DNA of 64,000 bases from Linum tenue. Taxonomy: Eukaryota > Streptophyta > Magnoliopsida > Malpighiales > Linaceae. Below the pieces are notes generated by a model that was not told where the DNA came from, did not search any database, and saw only the letters and a program-made list of their open reading frames with translations. Made by a program: the position numbers and the translations under genes. The stretch is from assembly GCA_946122785.1 (NCBI GenBank), contig CAMGYJ010000008.1, positions 20,671,475 through 20,735,474 of the forward strand, read 5' to 3'. Positions 10,528 through 23,440 of this stretch are shown here, one piece after another. Position 1 is the first letter of the stretch; every line of letters starts with the position of its first letter.

Positions 10528-13500
10528 TTAAAGAAGATTTGAAATGAGATCAAGAATATTAATCCAATCATCAGGCAGAGACGCTCTAGCTTTAGACCGT
10601 GCAACCCAGTCCGCTCTGACATTAAGTGTTCTAGGCACTTCTTTGATTTTGATGAGAGGGTTTGTCCGAAGGATAGAAACAATCGAACTGATCCAGGCTG
10701 CACACTCCAAGGCCATTGAGAGCGATCGTTGTCCAAAGCTTTCACCAGCACCTGGCAGTCGGATTGAACCGTACACTCGGATCCATATTCTTGAGCTAAT
10801 TTCACTCCTTCGAGAAGGGCCTTAGTTTCCGCTTCAATTGGGGTGGAACAAAGAAGATTCTCAGCTCTCCCATCACACACTTGTCCATGGTGGTTAACAA
10901 CCACAACACCATAAGCCGCCGGCTGGGAGTCGCTAATGAACGACCCATCACAGTGAATCATCAAAGACTGATTACTTGGCGGTGGACTCGTATGAGACTG
11001 GGTTACCCTAAGCTGAGTGGGGAGGGAAGGCAGGGGAGGTGGGGACCTCGGACACGTATTCCATTCAGAGAGCTCTTTATAGGTAAGATGACACACATTC
11101 GGAGGCCACGGGACTCGACCTTTGAAAGAGCATTCGTTCCTCGCCTTCCAAATATTCCAGCACAGGAAGATAATATGGATCAAAGAGCTTTGCTGGACAA
11201 CATCTTTAAGGGAGCAGAGCCAGTCAAAGAACAAGGTTCCTTGAGGGGGTAAAGGAAGGGATGGAAACAGTTCATTCCAAGCCATCTTGGCATGAGGGCA
11301 GTGGAACAAGCAGTGATTAATCGTTTCAACGGGATTCTGACACACCTGACACGAAGAGTTGGGAGCACATTTCCTCTGGAGCAATCTCTCTTTCGTTGCT
11401 AACCCGTTCCTGGAGCATCTCCAAACAAAGAATTTCAACTTCGGGGGGAGGTGAAGGCTCCAAATCCACTTCCATTTATCATTATTCCCGCTTGGTTGAG
11501 CAATGTTGTTGGCTCCGTGAATCTTATGGTACGCTGATCTCACTGTAAATCTTCCCTCCTCATTGAAATTCCATGCCCAAAAGTCATCTGCTCCCTCCTC
11601 CCCAATGGGAATCCTGAGAATAGCTTCAAGTTCTGAGCCAGAAACATGTCCCTTGATAACATCCGTCTTCCATTTCCTTTCTCCCGGGTCAATCCACTCG
11701 TTTACCTTCCGATGGTTCTGAGGGCCAGTCCTGAGAGTAAAACCATCCAAAAAGGGGATCCATGGGTCTTGATCGACCCACGACCCTTCCCCTGAACCAA
11801 TTACTCTAACTGCACCCAAACCAATCACCTTTTTTGCCTCCCAGATACTAGCCCAAATCCACGACGCTCTGCTTCCCTTTTTAGCATTAAGAAAATCACC
11901 TCTGGGGAAGTACAACCCTTTAAGGAGCCTGCTCCACAAAGAATCAGGGGTCGTGAGGAGGCGCCAGGCCTGCTTAGCCAGCAGGGGAAGGTTAAAATCA
12001 TTGAAGCTCCTGAAGCCCAATCCTCCCTCTGACTTAGGCCGACAAAGAATCTCTTTCCTACACCAATGGAGGCTACTTTTTTGCATAGACCCTGACCAAA
12101 AGAAGTTACTGAGGAGAGAGTCCATTCTCTTAGTAAGGGCTTTTGGGAGATGGAACAAGAACATGATAAAGGATGGAATGGCTTGAATAACCGCTTTCAG
12201 AAGGATTTCATTTCCACCATGAGAGAGAAGGAGACTTTTCCATGCTTCCCCCATTTTTTCCATCCTTTGAATGAGGAAATTAAAAGTTTCCTTCTTTGAA
12301 TTTCCCCACTCCGTCGGGACTCCAAGATACTTTGAGTGGCAATTCGAGGAAGCAAAGCCAATGTTGGCAATAATATGATCTTTGACATTGCCGGGAACAT
12401 TAGCACTAAATAACACTGAAGATTTGTTAATATTAACTTCTTGACCTGTGATAGCTCCATACTCCCCAATGATATCAATAATGTTCTGCGCTTCTTGAAC
12501 ATCTGCTTTCCCGAAAATAACCGTATCATCAGCGAACAGGCAGTGAGTGAGCACTGGACATCTGGAATTCAGTTTAATCCCCTTCAACTTATCACTCTCA
12601 ACATCCTTATCAATAAGGAAGGTAAGGGCGTTTGACATGAGAATGAATAAGAAAGGCGAAAGAGGGTCTCCTTGTCGAATTCCCCGGGAAGGTTTGAACG
12701 ATTCAGTTGCTTCTCCATTGAACAGAATGGAGAAGCTGACCGTTCTAATGCATGCACTAACCCAGCCACACCATTTATTGTCAAACCCATACTTCTTGAG
12801 AAGAGCCTCCAGACAATCCCAATCAACCATATCGTAGGCCTTCTTCATATCCAATTTCAGCATCATATCCCTCCTTCGACCAAGCTTGTGGTTCTTGAAA
12901 TGGTGAAGGGCTTCATGGACAATGATAATATTATCTTGAATAAGCCTCCCCCCAGTGAATGTTGTTTGTAGCTCTGAGACCAGCTCGGGAGTCCACCTCT
13001 TGAGACGCGTTGCCATAATCTTAGATATGATCTTGTATCTAAAATTACAGCAGCTAATAGGACGGTATTGGCTTATCAACTCAGGGTTGTCGACCTTGGG
13101 AATCATTGCAATGTGGGTTTCATTCCATCCATCTGGCATGGAAGCAGTTTCAAAGAATCCTCGAACTTCTCGACATAATGTTTCTCCTAAGATATCCCAG
13201 TATCTCCTATAAAATCTTCCCGAGAAACCATCAGGACCTGGAGCTTTGCGAGCTCCCAGGGAGAAAACAGTTTTTCTAATTTCCCCGTTAGTCACCGTAG
13301 CACAAAGATCCTCGTTCATCTCCGTAGTCACCTTTTCATGGAAGCCTTCTAATAAATGGTTAAAAGGAACAGGATTCCTAGCCTTAAAAAGTTCTTTGTA
13401 AAACCCTTCTGCTAGATTTTTTAGACTATTCTCATCTTCGATCCAATTTCCTTCTCCATCTTAGAGTTTCAGAATTTTGTTTCTATGCTTCCTCTGGATA

Positions 13501-14571
13501 GTGCTTGTATGAAAGAAAGAAGTATTTTGATCACCTTTTTGGAGCCAGTTAACTCTCGAGCATTGACTCCAGAACGCTTCTTCATCCCTCCACAACTTAG
13601 TCAACTCGATAGTCAAAATCTTTTCCTCCTCCACATTCTCTGTCGTTCTTGGCGGCTGTTGAAGAATTTCAAGCTTAGAAAGTATATCTTGCTCCCTTTG
13701 CATACTACTCTTATGGAAGTCTTTAGCACACTCTTTTAAATATCTTTGACATTTGTTTAGCTGGTCAGTTGAGTGGCTTCCCGGGTCCCACTCTCGGGCT
13801 ATTAACTCCTTGCATTCTTCCTTCTCCAACCATCTCTCATCAATCCTAAAGGGTGTCTTCTTCCTCCTGTTACCTTGGTAGTGAAGCTCAAGTCTGATCG
13901 GGCAGTGATCAGACTCCACCATTTTCTCGTGGAACCACTGCTTCTCCAAATTGGGCACGCCAGGATGATGAGCAGAGCACTCGATCAAGTCTCACTCTCG
14001 TCAGGTTTTGGCCCGTTCTCTTATTGGTCCAAGTGAACGGCTCCCCTTTATATCCCAGATCAATAAGAGCATTTTGGAATATGAATCTCTTAAAGGGTTC
14101 AACATTCTCGTACCTAAGAGGGCATCTCCCTTCCTTTTCATTCTCATAAACCGCAGCATTGAAGTCCCCTACAACCGCCCAGTTATCATCCCTACTACTC
14201 CGTAGAGAGCTAAGTTGCTCCCAAAAATCCCTTCTACTAACAGCTGTAGAGGGTGCATGAACAAAAGTACAGAAAAATTTCCTACCCATATCTATACTAA
14301 CATCCATGTAGTAGTTATCACTACTTAAAACAGTAATATTAATACCCGCTTTCCACCATAAAGCAAAACCCCTAGAAGAGTTAATCGGTTCTACATACTC
14401 TCTATTGGGGAAAATTTTGAGACTTCTTCTTTGTTCTTCCATGAAACCCTCGTTCTTGCTAGTTTCCATTAGAAAAACAATAGAAGGGCCTAAACGTCTA
14501 CATAGACGCTTCGCATAACTTCTTGTAAGGGGAGGGCCAAACCCCCTACAATTCCAACTCACAATACTCAT
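10528..14571 (-). pseudogene. LINE ORF2: endonuclease, reverse transcriptase, RNase H (broken)
   Basis: ORF2 starts at ATG 14571 with MSIVSWNCRG, the start of the AP-type endonuclease. Visible motifs are METSKN, VVGDFNA, RLDRVL and SDHCPI in the endonuclease; RKAPGPDGF, GIRQGDPLSP and the catalytic FADDT in the reverse transcriptase; a zf-RVT region (WRCSRNGLATKERL, CQVC, HCLFHC); and RNase H (HCDGSF, EAETKALLEG, QSDCQ). The breaks are a frameshift near 13909-13988 before SDHCPI, an in-frame TAG at 13461-13463, and a frameshift inside RNase H around 10690, after which the conserved ADWVAR motif reads in a different frame. At about 1340 codons it has normal length. Confidence 0.93.
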
Positions 14572-16106
14572 TTAGGCTGAGGTGGCTTCTGGCGAACCAC
14601 CGCTGCCCTTGCACCATCTTCCAGATTCCCCACCACTTCCTCTGATCTTCTCCCTCTTTGTACCACTTTCTTTCCTTTTTGACCTTTCTTCTTCCTGATC
14701 TCTCCTTCTTGCCCTCCCATATAAATCGCCCCATCCGAATAAAAAGAGTCTGCTGACTCAGGCCTGCTGGTTCCTTTCCTTTTCTTCCTGGCCCGGCCCA
14801 CTTCTCCCTCCAATTCTCCCTCAGCATGTTGATACAGGCCCACTCCAACACAACTGACATTTCCCTGGGCCTGGTCTTCATTCTCCTGGATCACTGGCCC
14901 AAGAGTGAGAGTTGTTTGGACAACCCTCTCCTGACCGCCCGAGCCCAGCCCGACCCACCTGGCCTGGCCCCCGACGTCCAGCCCGACTCCCCTGCCCTCT
15001 CCTCCGTCACCCAAATTTCCGCCGCCTTCTTCCAAACTCAGCCCCCATTCCAATTCTTCCGCCGCCCTCTCCAAATCGACTGAGATGTCTCTTGCTCCCA
15101 TCCCTTCCTTGTATCTCCCCCTTAGTCTTCCCATCGTCCCTTGCTCCTCCCTTTCAATTTGCCCTTCTCCCACTCTTTGCACCGTGAACCCAGGAGGAAT
15201 ATGTGGAGTCCCCCCCGCTGTTCCTCCCATCGACGCCGCCGAATCACCCTCAACTTCTTCGCTCCTCCGCTACCTCATTCTACCTTCTCCCCTGTTCCCC
15301 GCTTGCGACTCAGATCTTCTATGGGGCGAGTCTACTCCCGCCTTAAGGGCAGCGGTGTAAACGTCGGACAGGTATGCTACTCCACTTCTCTTCCTCTCCT
15401 CATTCATTCTTCTACATGTACGCCAGTTATGCCCAATTCTGCCATAGAAATAGCACAGCTCCACCAACCTCTCATATTTGAAATCAATTACCTCGCAATG
15501 CTCCACCCCTAATTGTTCATCAAGAAACGGGAAATCGAAGCCTGCTGGGATGGGTTCCCTGATATCCACCTCGACCAGAATGCGAAGAAACCTCCTATAC
15601 CCAGAATAATCCAAGCTTGCTCTGTCAATGTCCAGCAGCTCCAAGAAGTAGCTTGACCCTATAGCCACCATATTCTCCTCACTCCTCTGGTTTTGGTGCA
15701 AACCATGAATCTGAACCCACATAGCCATCTTCTCAATCGGGACATCTTCAGGCTTCCCCCTTCCATTATACCTCTCAATCGCCGTCAGTGTGTTGGACAG
15801 GCTCCAAGGTCTGTCCCTCCAAATCCTGTCCCTGATTTCCTCGCTGTTGAATGTAAACAGGAATAGATTTTGGGTTTCGGTTGGTTGGATGTTCACCTCA
15901 CCGTAGCAACCCCAAGCGTATCGAGCCGCTCATGCTGCCTTTGCCATCGCTACCCTGTTTTCTGTCAGCATCTTCCCCAGCATCATGGACATCCCTCTTC
16001 CACCCGTCGAAGACAGAACAAGGCGCCCTCCTCTGCCCCTGGATGATGTCGGGATCATGCTCCCCCTCCTCTGGCTGCTGGTAGCAACGATGTTGATGGA
16101 TTCCAT
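14568..16106 (-). pseudogene. LINE ORF1: DUF4283-like nucleic-acid-binding protein (broken)
   Basis: I take ATG 16106 (MESINIV) as the start; the frame stays open upstream to 16682, but that part looks like leader. The DUF4283-like core includes LFLFTF, WSLSN and MWVQIHGL. A zinc knuckle follows as CYFYGRIGHNWRTC, in which the second cysteine is Tyr. The C-terminal half is Gly/Glu-rich and then basic. In-frame stops lie at 15928-15930 (TGA) and 15270-15272 (TAG). Its own stop TGA (14568-14570) overlaps the ORF2 start codon (14569-14571), which suggests termination-reinitiation when the element was active. Confidence 0.85.
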
Positions 16107-16821
16107 TGGTATGCACAGAGGTTTGGTTTGAGAAGCAGAGTGTTTTCTTTCACGAAGGGTGTGTTTTGGTAAACGCAAGAACCAGAGAGAAATGGCAGTG
16201 GTTTGGGAGATATGAGCACAGCCTTCTCTTCCCCTTTTCCTCCTCCCTTTAAAGTTGTTTCCCCTGCTGTTTGCCTCTCTTCCCTCTTGAATGTGGTAGT
16301 TTTCTTTCTTGTCAAACCCTTCATTATTCTTCTGAAGACTAAGCCTAGCTTTCCCCTGTTTTCCCTCTGCCAGTACCGCGGCTCTTGGCTCAATGTTGCC
16401 ACCATTTAGCTCGAGGAGGATGGCGTGGTCACAGAACAGAGATTTTGTAGGTGATGTTGCCCTTTTCCCATTACTTCTCCCTTCTCTATTGTGGCTGTGG
16501 GATCCTTTATTGCCGTCATCTGGAGGTTTCCAAGCCTCTCTCTTCTTTATATCATCTTTGCTTGCTTCAACTTGTAGTCTAATCACTGTGGGAATCTTCT
16601 CTGCCCCTGGATTTATGGTTCCTCTGTCATCTTTTAGTGAAACAGATGGGTGGAGAAGAAGATTGATGGGTGAATTGTTCACCAGAGAGGGCTCTGCAAG
16701 AGCTGGAGCAGTCCCAGCAAGGGGGACGGAAAAGGAACCGTTGATAGGTTCAGAGAACGTTACCGTTAGAGAGAGAGGAGAGAGACATTGTCTTCCCAGC
16801 CATCAAAAACGAGGAAAGTTA

Positions 16822-16834
16822 CATCACTTGGCTT
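16822..16834. repeat. LINE target-site duplication, right copy
   Basis: CATCACTTGGCTT, identical to 10443-10455, marks the 5' end of the LINE. Confidence 0.92.
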
Positions 16835-16979
16835 CGAAGTTCCCACTTGCAATTCAATTCAAAGGTGAATCGCTAAAGACGCTGTTTGTTTGCTTTCAGT
16901 GTTTCTCCTTCATTTAAAAGAGTAAGTAACCACGTCCTATTTAACTACTTGTTACTTGTTACCTACCACCAGTAGTTTC

Positions 16980-17529
16980 TAGGGATGGCAATGGGTCGGG
17001 TCGGGGACGGATAGTGCATATCCGTTACCCTACTCAGAGTAGTTCGGGTTTTATCCATACCCATACCCACATGTGAAACGGGTAGAAAATTAAAACCATG
17101 CCCATACCCGTTCGGGTTTCGGGTATCCGCGGTTATCCATGGGTAATGATTTTTCTTCATAACTATAACCAATATGTTAACATTCACACGTATTCTCACA
17201 TTACGTATGAAGAAAAGTACGACAATAATTCACTAGAATGAAGAAAATTAATTAAAACAACACAATTTCATGAAAAAATTATATTTATAAGCTAATATAA
17301 AATATGTTAGAGAAAAAAATGATTATTTCTAGATAGAATACATATGCATGTGTATAATCGGGCGGGTTCGGGTCGGATAGTGAGAAACCCATGCCCACCC
17401 ATTACCCGTAATATTCGGGTTCGGATTTTACCCATACCACTAAATGTCCTTCGAGTTCGGGTTCTACCCTACCCGATTAGGCCGGATTCGGGCGGATATC
17501 CACGGTTACGGATATTTTTGCCATCCCTA
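16980..17529. mobile_element. hAT-like nonautonomous element with 8-bp duplication
   Basis: The ends are TAGGGATGGCAA and TTGCCATCCCTA, perfect inverted repeats. The exact 8-bp duplication GTAGTTTC lies at 16972-16979 and 17530-17537. Internal regions rich in CGGGT-type motifs are also inverted. An 8-bp duplication with TA(G/A)GG(G/T)TGGCA ends is typical of plant hAT-derived MITEs. It has no coding capacity. Confidence 0.93.
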
Positions 17530-17537
17530 GTAGTTTC

Positions 17538-19102
17538 GATTTCTTCAAATATTGACGAGCTTGAGTTTGTATTATAAGATTTATTCGTCGCCATTATTTA
17601 ACTCGGGTGATTGCGAATTTTTGTTAGATTTGACCTATGATTTAGAAGAAACAATAAAATTCTACATTGTAATTATTTTCTACCTTTCATATTAGAAGAA
17701 TACATCAGTGATTTGTAATTCTTGAGATTTTGTTCATTGGGTATTCGAATCTCAATAACCTACAAGTTCGATTATCATTTTAGGCTATCGTTTTATAATC
17801 TTGTATCTCAATGTTTGTCAATTGTAAAAAAAAATTACACTAGAAAAAAGGTGTTTGGTAAGCAAGTAAGCAACAAACAACTTACGATATAAACTTCCAC
17901 TTCGCCAGCCGATAGCTTTGAATGTTTGCAACATTGCCGGTCAAGCAAAACTCAACTTACAAATAGAATAATTTATAGAGTAAGTTTTTGTAATAGCATG
18001 TAATTGAATTCAATGAACGTATTATTTGTTATTAGTGTTTTCAATGTACTTGAGTGTACTTAAAAGTTTACATATATATGATCTCGAGTGCATTAATAAT
18101 ATTATACAATCTAAAATATTTATTAGTATGAAATATTCGGAGAAAAAAAACACTTAATATCAATTCGCTTTCATAACAAGCAGGGCTCAATGAATTTAAA
18201 TTTTAAACCCAAATGATCCAGCCAGGAGGATAAATTCACAATAAATTACAACATTTCTCGTTCTGGATACACAATCTCATTGTATTTTTAATTATAATTA
18301 GGAAGTTTAGGCCGGTACGATCCTTTAACTTATTTAGAGATGGTGAAAAAGACCCACAATTCGAGTATTACTGAAACTCAATTCGTTATGAGTTAAATGA
18401 AGTTTGGATGATATCATTTTTGGCTCATATCCATACTCAATCATTTAATTCGAGTTTAATTTAGATATATTATATTATATTAATTTTTCATATTTATAAT
18501 TATATTGAACCAAATAAACCCATTTAAGTTCAACCCAAATTGAACCAAATCAAAATCCATATTTCTTAAGCGTATTTATTATTTAAGAGTCCATTTGGAC
18601 ACAACCCAATACTGACAATTGAATCCAATTACCCAATGGATCGACCCATTCATCCCTACCTCTGCTTTTGATACCCAACCGAACAACATAATTTCAGTTT
18701 ACCAAAGAAAACGACATATTTCAAATACATTAGCCGCAACGTATAAGTTGATATAAATAACCAACCAACGTATAAATATGGCAAACTAAATCCACCGATA
18801 AATCGTTGCCAAATAGAGACCGTCCAGAGAGACGAGGCAACTCCTCGACAAAGAAGCCTCCCATAAAGAAAACAATAGCCAACCCGTAATACAACGAACA
18901 CATACACAATGGAATCAGAAAAGAGCCTGTAAAATACCAAGAGCAAAAGAAAAAGCCACGACAGGTCACGCACGCACCCTATGGAGCCAACCAATTACCC
19001 AACCCAACAAGGCAGTTCAAGCTCAATAGTCAAAAACTTCCCACAAACAAAAGAAGAAAGGAAAAAAAGCAACCGAATTGTATTTCGCCTGCACTCATGA
19101 AG
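17538..19102. other. intergenic DNA, no gene seen
   Basis: AT-rich DNA without a supportable gene. The stretch around 18300-18660 has phrases such as 'aacccaat' and 'cattcatccctac' that could be a worn hAT-like remnant, but I found no paired ends. Confidence 0.5.
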
Positions 19103-19111
19103 TATATATAA
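19103..19111 (+). promoter_or_regulatory. TATA box of the homocysteine methyltransferase gene
   Basis: TATATATAA lies about 106 bases upstream of the start codon at 19217, a plausible core-promoter distance that leaves a leader of about 75 bases. The leader is C/T-rich, as in many plant 5' UTRs. Confidence 0.65.
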
Positions 19112-19216
19112 ACCCCTCCTTTCCTGTCTCTCAATACGCGTTTCTTTCTTTCATCCCTCGCCTTCCATTTCCTCCTTCTCAGTAGTTTTCTCTTCTGCGC
19201 AATCTCAGGCGGGGAA

Positions 19217-20836
19217 ATGGGTCTCAAGAAGGTGGTGCCGCCGCCGCCGCCGTCCACATTGCTGGAAGATCTGCTGGAAAATGCCGGTGGCTGCGCGGTG
19301 ATAGACGGTGGGTTCGCAACCCAGCTCGAGACACACGGCGCTGCCATCAACGACCCTCTCTGGAGTGCACTCTGCTTGATCAAAAACCCCGCTCTCATAA
19401 AAAAGGTCGGCTCATTTCCTGGGTTTCTCTTCTGGGATTCTCTCAAATTCCTCACCTTCTTGCTTGAAACTCTGTTTTTTTCTCTCTCCTGCAGGTGCAT
19501 TTGGAGTATTTGGAGGCCGGCGCAGACATTATAGTCACTTCTTCTTACCAGGTATCTAATCCTCCCCACTGCTTGATCATTTCGCAGTAAAGTTCAATAC
19601 AATGTAGATGTTTTTTCAGAATCTTAAAACTGGGTTGGTTCTCTTGTTCTTTGATAGGCGACCCTTCCTGGGTTTCTGTCGAGGGGGGTTTCCATCGAGG
19701 AAGCAGAGTCGTTGCTGCAGAGGAGTGTCAGATTGGCTGTGGAAGCTCGTGACGAGTTCTGGGACACTGTGAAGGGCCGTCCTGGTAATGAATATAACAG
19801 GGCTCTGGTTGCAGCCTCCATTGGGAGCTATGGAGCTTATCTCGCTGATGGCTCAGAATACAGGTGGGGTTTTGTCACGTTTAGACACTCAATAGGAAAT
19901 TTCAGTTGGTTTAGACTGAATTTTACATCTCATATTGTTCTTATTCCGGAGTTTGCAGTGGTTGGTATGGAGAGGATGTTACCCTGGAAAAGCTCAAAGA
20001 CTTTCATAGGCGCAGGCTGCAAGTTCTCGCGGAGGCAGGGCCCGATTTGTTGGCTTTTGAGACCATCCCCAATAAGCTTGAAGCTCAGGTTAGTTCATCT
20101 ACCAATTTGACCTGATAAGCATCAAGAAACTGGCCCTGGATTGAAGCTTGCTTCTTGAAGACAGAGAAGGATAAATAATTTCGCAGGGCAGGAACTTAGG
20201 ACTGAACTTAATATAAGCAGATAACTCCTGGAATTTTTGCAGGCTTGTGTGGAGTTGCTTGAAGAGGAAGAAATCAGCATTCCATCCTGGATTTGCTTCA
20301 GCTCGGTGGACGGCCAGAATGCCCCTTCAGGAGAGAGTTTCAAGGATTGCCTTGATGTGATCAACAAGAGTAGCAGAGTGCCTGCAGTTGGCATCAATTG
20401 CGCACCCCCACAGTTCGTCGAAAACCTCATCTCGAAATTTCAGGAGGTAAAAAGACGATACGAACTCAATCTGCTCGTGCCTGTTTCTTCGGTATAAATT
20501 ACTTATGATATTTTTTGGTTTTGATCTGCAGTGGACACACAAGTTGATAGTGGTTTACCCGAACAGTGGTGAAGTATGGGATGGCAAAGCTAAAAGATGG
20601 ATGGTATGCATTTGATTACGTTTTATAGCTTCCAGTTCCATTGTTTACGTGAAACAGTGATAACCTCGAGCTTTTGCATTAACACACAGCCATCAGAATG
20701 CTTTGGAGACGACAAATTCGAACTGTGTGCTAGAAGATGGCACAAGTTAGGAGCCAGCCTTATCGGCGGCTGTTGCCGAACTACGCCTGCAACTGTTACG
20801 GCCATTTCAAATGCCCTGAAAGGAAGATCCTCCTGA
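19217..20836 (+). CDS. HMT: homocysteine S-methyltransferase (7 exons)
   Basis: Exons: 19217-19405, 19495-19551, 19658-19863, 19959-20088, 20243-20446, 20532-20603 and 20690-20836. All introns are GT-AG and phases join to 334 residues, close to the 326 or so of Arabidopsis HMT1. The enzyme moves a methyl group from S-methylmethionine (or S-adenosylmethionine) to homocysteine to make methionine and is cytosolic in the S-methylmethionine cycle. The protein has the family core: DGGFATQLE near the N terminus, [30 protein letters not shown], and the three zinc-binding cysteines at about 247 (VGINC) and 314-315 (IGGCC). No defects are seen, so it should be functional. Which paralogue it is (HMT1, 2 or 3) is inferred from similarity only; HMT1 seems closest. 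Confidence 0.95.
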
Positions 20837-21349
20837 CCACCAGCAACAACATCACAGCTCTTGCCATATATGATATAACCGTTATTTCAGACAGCATAAT
20901 ATTCCATTCAAATAGTTAAGCCATGTACCTCACAATGTAAGCTTTTACTAATGAGCATTTACCGGCTGTAACCTTGATTTATAACCACAGATTTTGGCTC
21001 TGAAATCTGATCTCAGTAGCAAGAATATGCAATGCGGTTCTCAATATTTTCTTGACTCTTATAAGATGCTCAAACTTAACCCTCTTTTACCACTATCACA
21101 AAAGGCTTTTTTCCACCTTAATAGCAGGAATCTGGCACTAGCGGCTAGCGCATACATCCGAGGCCAACCACAAAATGGCTTTCGCCATGTGAATTTGTGT
21201 ACTAGCTTTGCAGCAACGATTGTATGTAGTGAACTGGTGCAATTTAGCGATTCTTCTAGGCCAAACTAACTACAACATTGCTTTTGAGCCTTGGAGTGTT
21301 AAGAAATCAGAATAGTGGCAAGTCAACGAACCATTAGCCTATAAGGGGG
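20837..21349. other. intergenic gap between convergent genes
   Basis: This gap holds the 3' ends of two genes that converge: the methyltransferase from the left and the FLX-like gene from the right. I see no separate gene. AATAATATT- and AATAAG-like words could act in polyadenylation, but none is decisive. Confidence 0.5.
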
Positions 21350-22355
21350 TCAACGCTGGGGATGGCCATGGTTGTGAAATTCCCAAGGATCATCTTCATA
21401 GCTATCACTATATCTGCCATCGCGTCTTGTTTCAGAGCTTCGATCCATACTTTGATAGCCTCCACCATCTATCACACAAATGGGAAAGATCGGTTAGAGA
21501 AATCAAAATGCACAGGATTAATAATAAGTAGATCCTAAAGCAGGTAATCGAGAGACAAAACAGTTTGGTACACTACCATATCTAGGTTCCTCTATTCCTG
21601 CATACTGCTGCTGCTCAAGCCTTAGCTTCTCGATTTCATGATGCATGCATGTGAGATTATTCTCGATTAGCTGCATTTCTTGAACTTGATCATGCTTCGC
21701 TCTCTTCTCGTACTCAAGTGTATTCCTAAAAAACAGTGTACGGAAATCAAAATACTGGATATATAGCAGAATTACATCTCTGACTACACGAATTGCTGAA
21801 CAAATTGCAATGCAAAACTCCAAACCTGGCATCAAGAAGCTGTTTGTGCATCATATCTACAGCAGCTTTCAGTGAATGCAGTTCCTCGTTCTCCAACTTT
21901 ACTTCTGTAACCTCTTCTTGTAAACTGTCCACAATAGCAGTATAGTCCTCTACTGAATCCCTCAAGTTTTCAACTTCTACTCTTAACTTCCTAACCTCTG
22001 ACTTTAAGGGCTCCCTTGACCGCACCTCTGCTTCTAGCTTCAATCCTGTCTGAATTAACTCCCTGATATCGGTCTCCTTTTCAGCCTGGAGTTGAGGTAT
22101 CCTTTCCTCCAATCTGCGAATCTTATCGCTTGTTCGCGTCACTTCACTCTGAAGAGCAATATTATCATCGATAATGGCCTGATTCTCAGAGATTATCCTC
22201 CTCGTCTCTCTACCTAGAATATCGAGCTCTTCTTCCAAAGCAGCAGGATCAAGCTGCTGCACGGGCCTCAATCTGTTGTTCCGTTCATGCTGACGGCCAT
22301 CTTGATAGCCCACCAAATCATCAGGATGCCGAGGCCTATGCTTTCTCTTTGACAT
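21350..22355 (-). CDS. FLX-like coiled-coil protein (3 exons)
   Basis: Coding exons are 22355-21826, 21725-21577 and 21468-21350. The introns are GT-AG and the joined frame gives 265 residues. The N terminus is basic (MSKRKHRPRHPDD). From about residue 36 to 230 it is an almost unbroken coiled coil (LEEELDILGRE, SENQAIIDDNIALQSE, RRLEERIPQLQAEKE, EVRKLRVEVENL). The tail is rich in Gly, Ser, Arg and Asp. The pattern of an EEEL start, an ENQ...ALQ segment and a single long coil resembles the FLC EXPRESSOR (FLX)/FLX-like family, whose founder supports FRIGIDA-dependent FLC expression. That role is known only for family members and is not shown here. Another plant coiled-coil protein is possible. 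Confidence 0.75.
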
Positions 22356-23440
22356 GGGACCAGTAATCCTCCCTTCACTGCTTGTTTACAACTGACTGCA
22401 ACAGAGAAAAGTTAAAATAAAAAAGTAATTGATATGCGATCTTCCAAATTCCAATGATGAAACAGAAAGAGCAGTACTCAGTCTCATCATTAAAATAAAA
22501 AAGCACTAGGTTCTGATTTAAGGGTCCTGAAAGAGCTTTAGCTAAACAGGAATTGCAGGCCAAATGCACGACATGACACTTTGGCCTACTAAAACTGCTG
22601 AAGTTTTTAGTTTACAGCAAACCACACATTCTAATAGCTTATCTGATCAAGCCAATATACCTGTATTATGAGCCACTTCGGTTCCATCCGATGCAGTTTG
22701 CCACAAAATAACAACAAAAAGCAGTAATTCTTACGGCGACCGTTCCTCTCACTACGTAATTGCAGCTATGATCGTCTCTTTCCAATGCAAACAAGTGCAG
22801 CTGACATTTGGATGCTATCTAACAGGCATTCATAAAACAGGATAATGCAGCTATTCTACGTCTTGATGCCTAGGTGAACCAGTGATGCAGGATAATGAGC
22901 ATAAGAGAAAACAATCTGATCCAATAACGCATTGCCAGACACCACCATGTGTGAACTGCAATCAAATGCAAGTTTCCACAAACTACAATGCCCTCGCCTT
23001 ACTCATGCAAGGATCAACCCCAAGGCAATCACGACTCCAAAAAGAGGAAATTTGAAGCAGCGCATTTTTCCTTCACTTCCCCTTTTTTCCCTAAATTCTG
23101 CGCATCATTCACTCTCCTTTCCTCGTTTCAAGGCCATTCCGCCGTGCAAGTAAAATGCAAAAGCAGCAGAATTTTCTCAGGCAAGAGGGTGGGAATAAGC
23201 ACCCAGCAAAGACATTGTCGACCATAATTCGTCGGAAACGGAATCGGAGAACGATTATGGAAAACAACAACGGGACGAGCTTCAGCAAGCTACCGGGGGC
23301 TACCATTAGAGTTAAGCAAGCAACGCCCTAGACGAGGAGAAAGAGGAAGACGAAGTTGGCGGGAATGTAGATTTTCTTTGTTAGGGTTAACGAGAAAAGG
23401 AGAGAAATGAAGGCGATCCACTTACAGTGATGGGTAGAAG
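22356..23440 (-). other. probable 5' leader and leader intron(s) of the FLX-like gene
   Basis: Only short frames are seen. On the minus strand a good acceptor (TTGCAG) lies about 40 bases before the FLX-like start codon, at about 22395, which suggests a leader intron running back toward 23400. That would place the transcription start near 23350-23450. This is inference from splice-site appearance. Confidence 0.4.

Larger units (their letters stand above)
10456..16821 (-). mobile_element. full-length L1-type LINE (non-LTR retrotransposon)
   Basis: This element is about 6.4 kb and bounded by an exact 13-bp target duplication. In order on the minus strand it has a 5' UTR, ORF1 (DUF4283-like domain and a zinc knuckle), ORF2 (endonuclease, reverse transcriptase, zf-RVT, RNase H) and a short poly(A). 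This is the standard plant L1 layout. ORF1 and ORF2 overlap in ATGA at 14568-14571. Several stops and frameshifts show it is no longer active. Confidence 0.93.

Noticed and set aside
14912..15512. Several Pro/Ser-rich plus-strand frames
   Set aside because: They lie opposite the Gly/Glu-rich C-terminal half of LINE ORF1 and reflect its composition.
15930..16682. Longer LINE ORF1 starting at ATG 16682
   Set aside because: The frame is open, but residues before MESINIV have no domain and are low-complexity. I treat it as leader that happens to be open.
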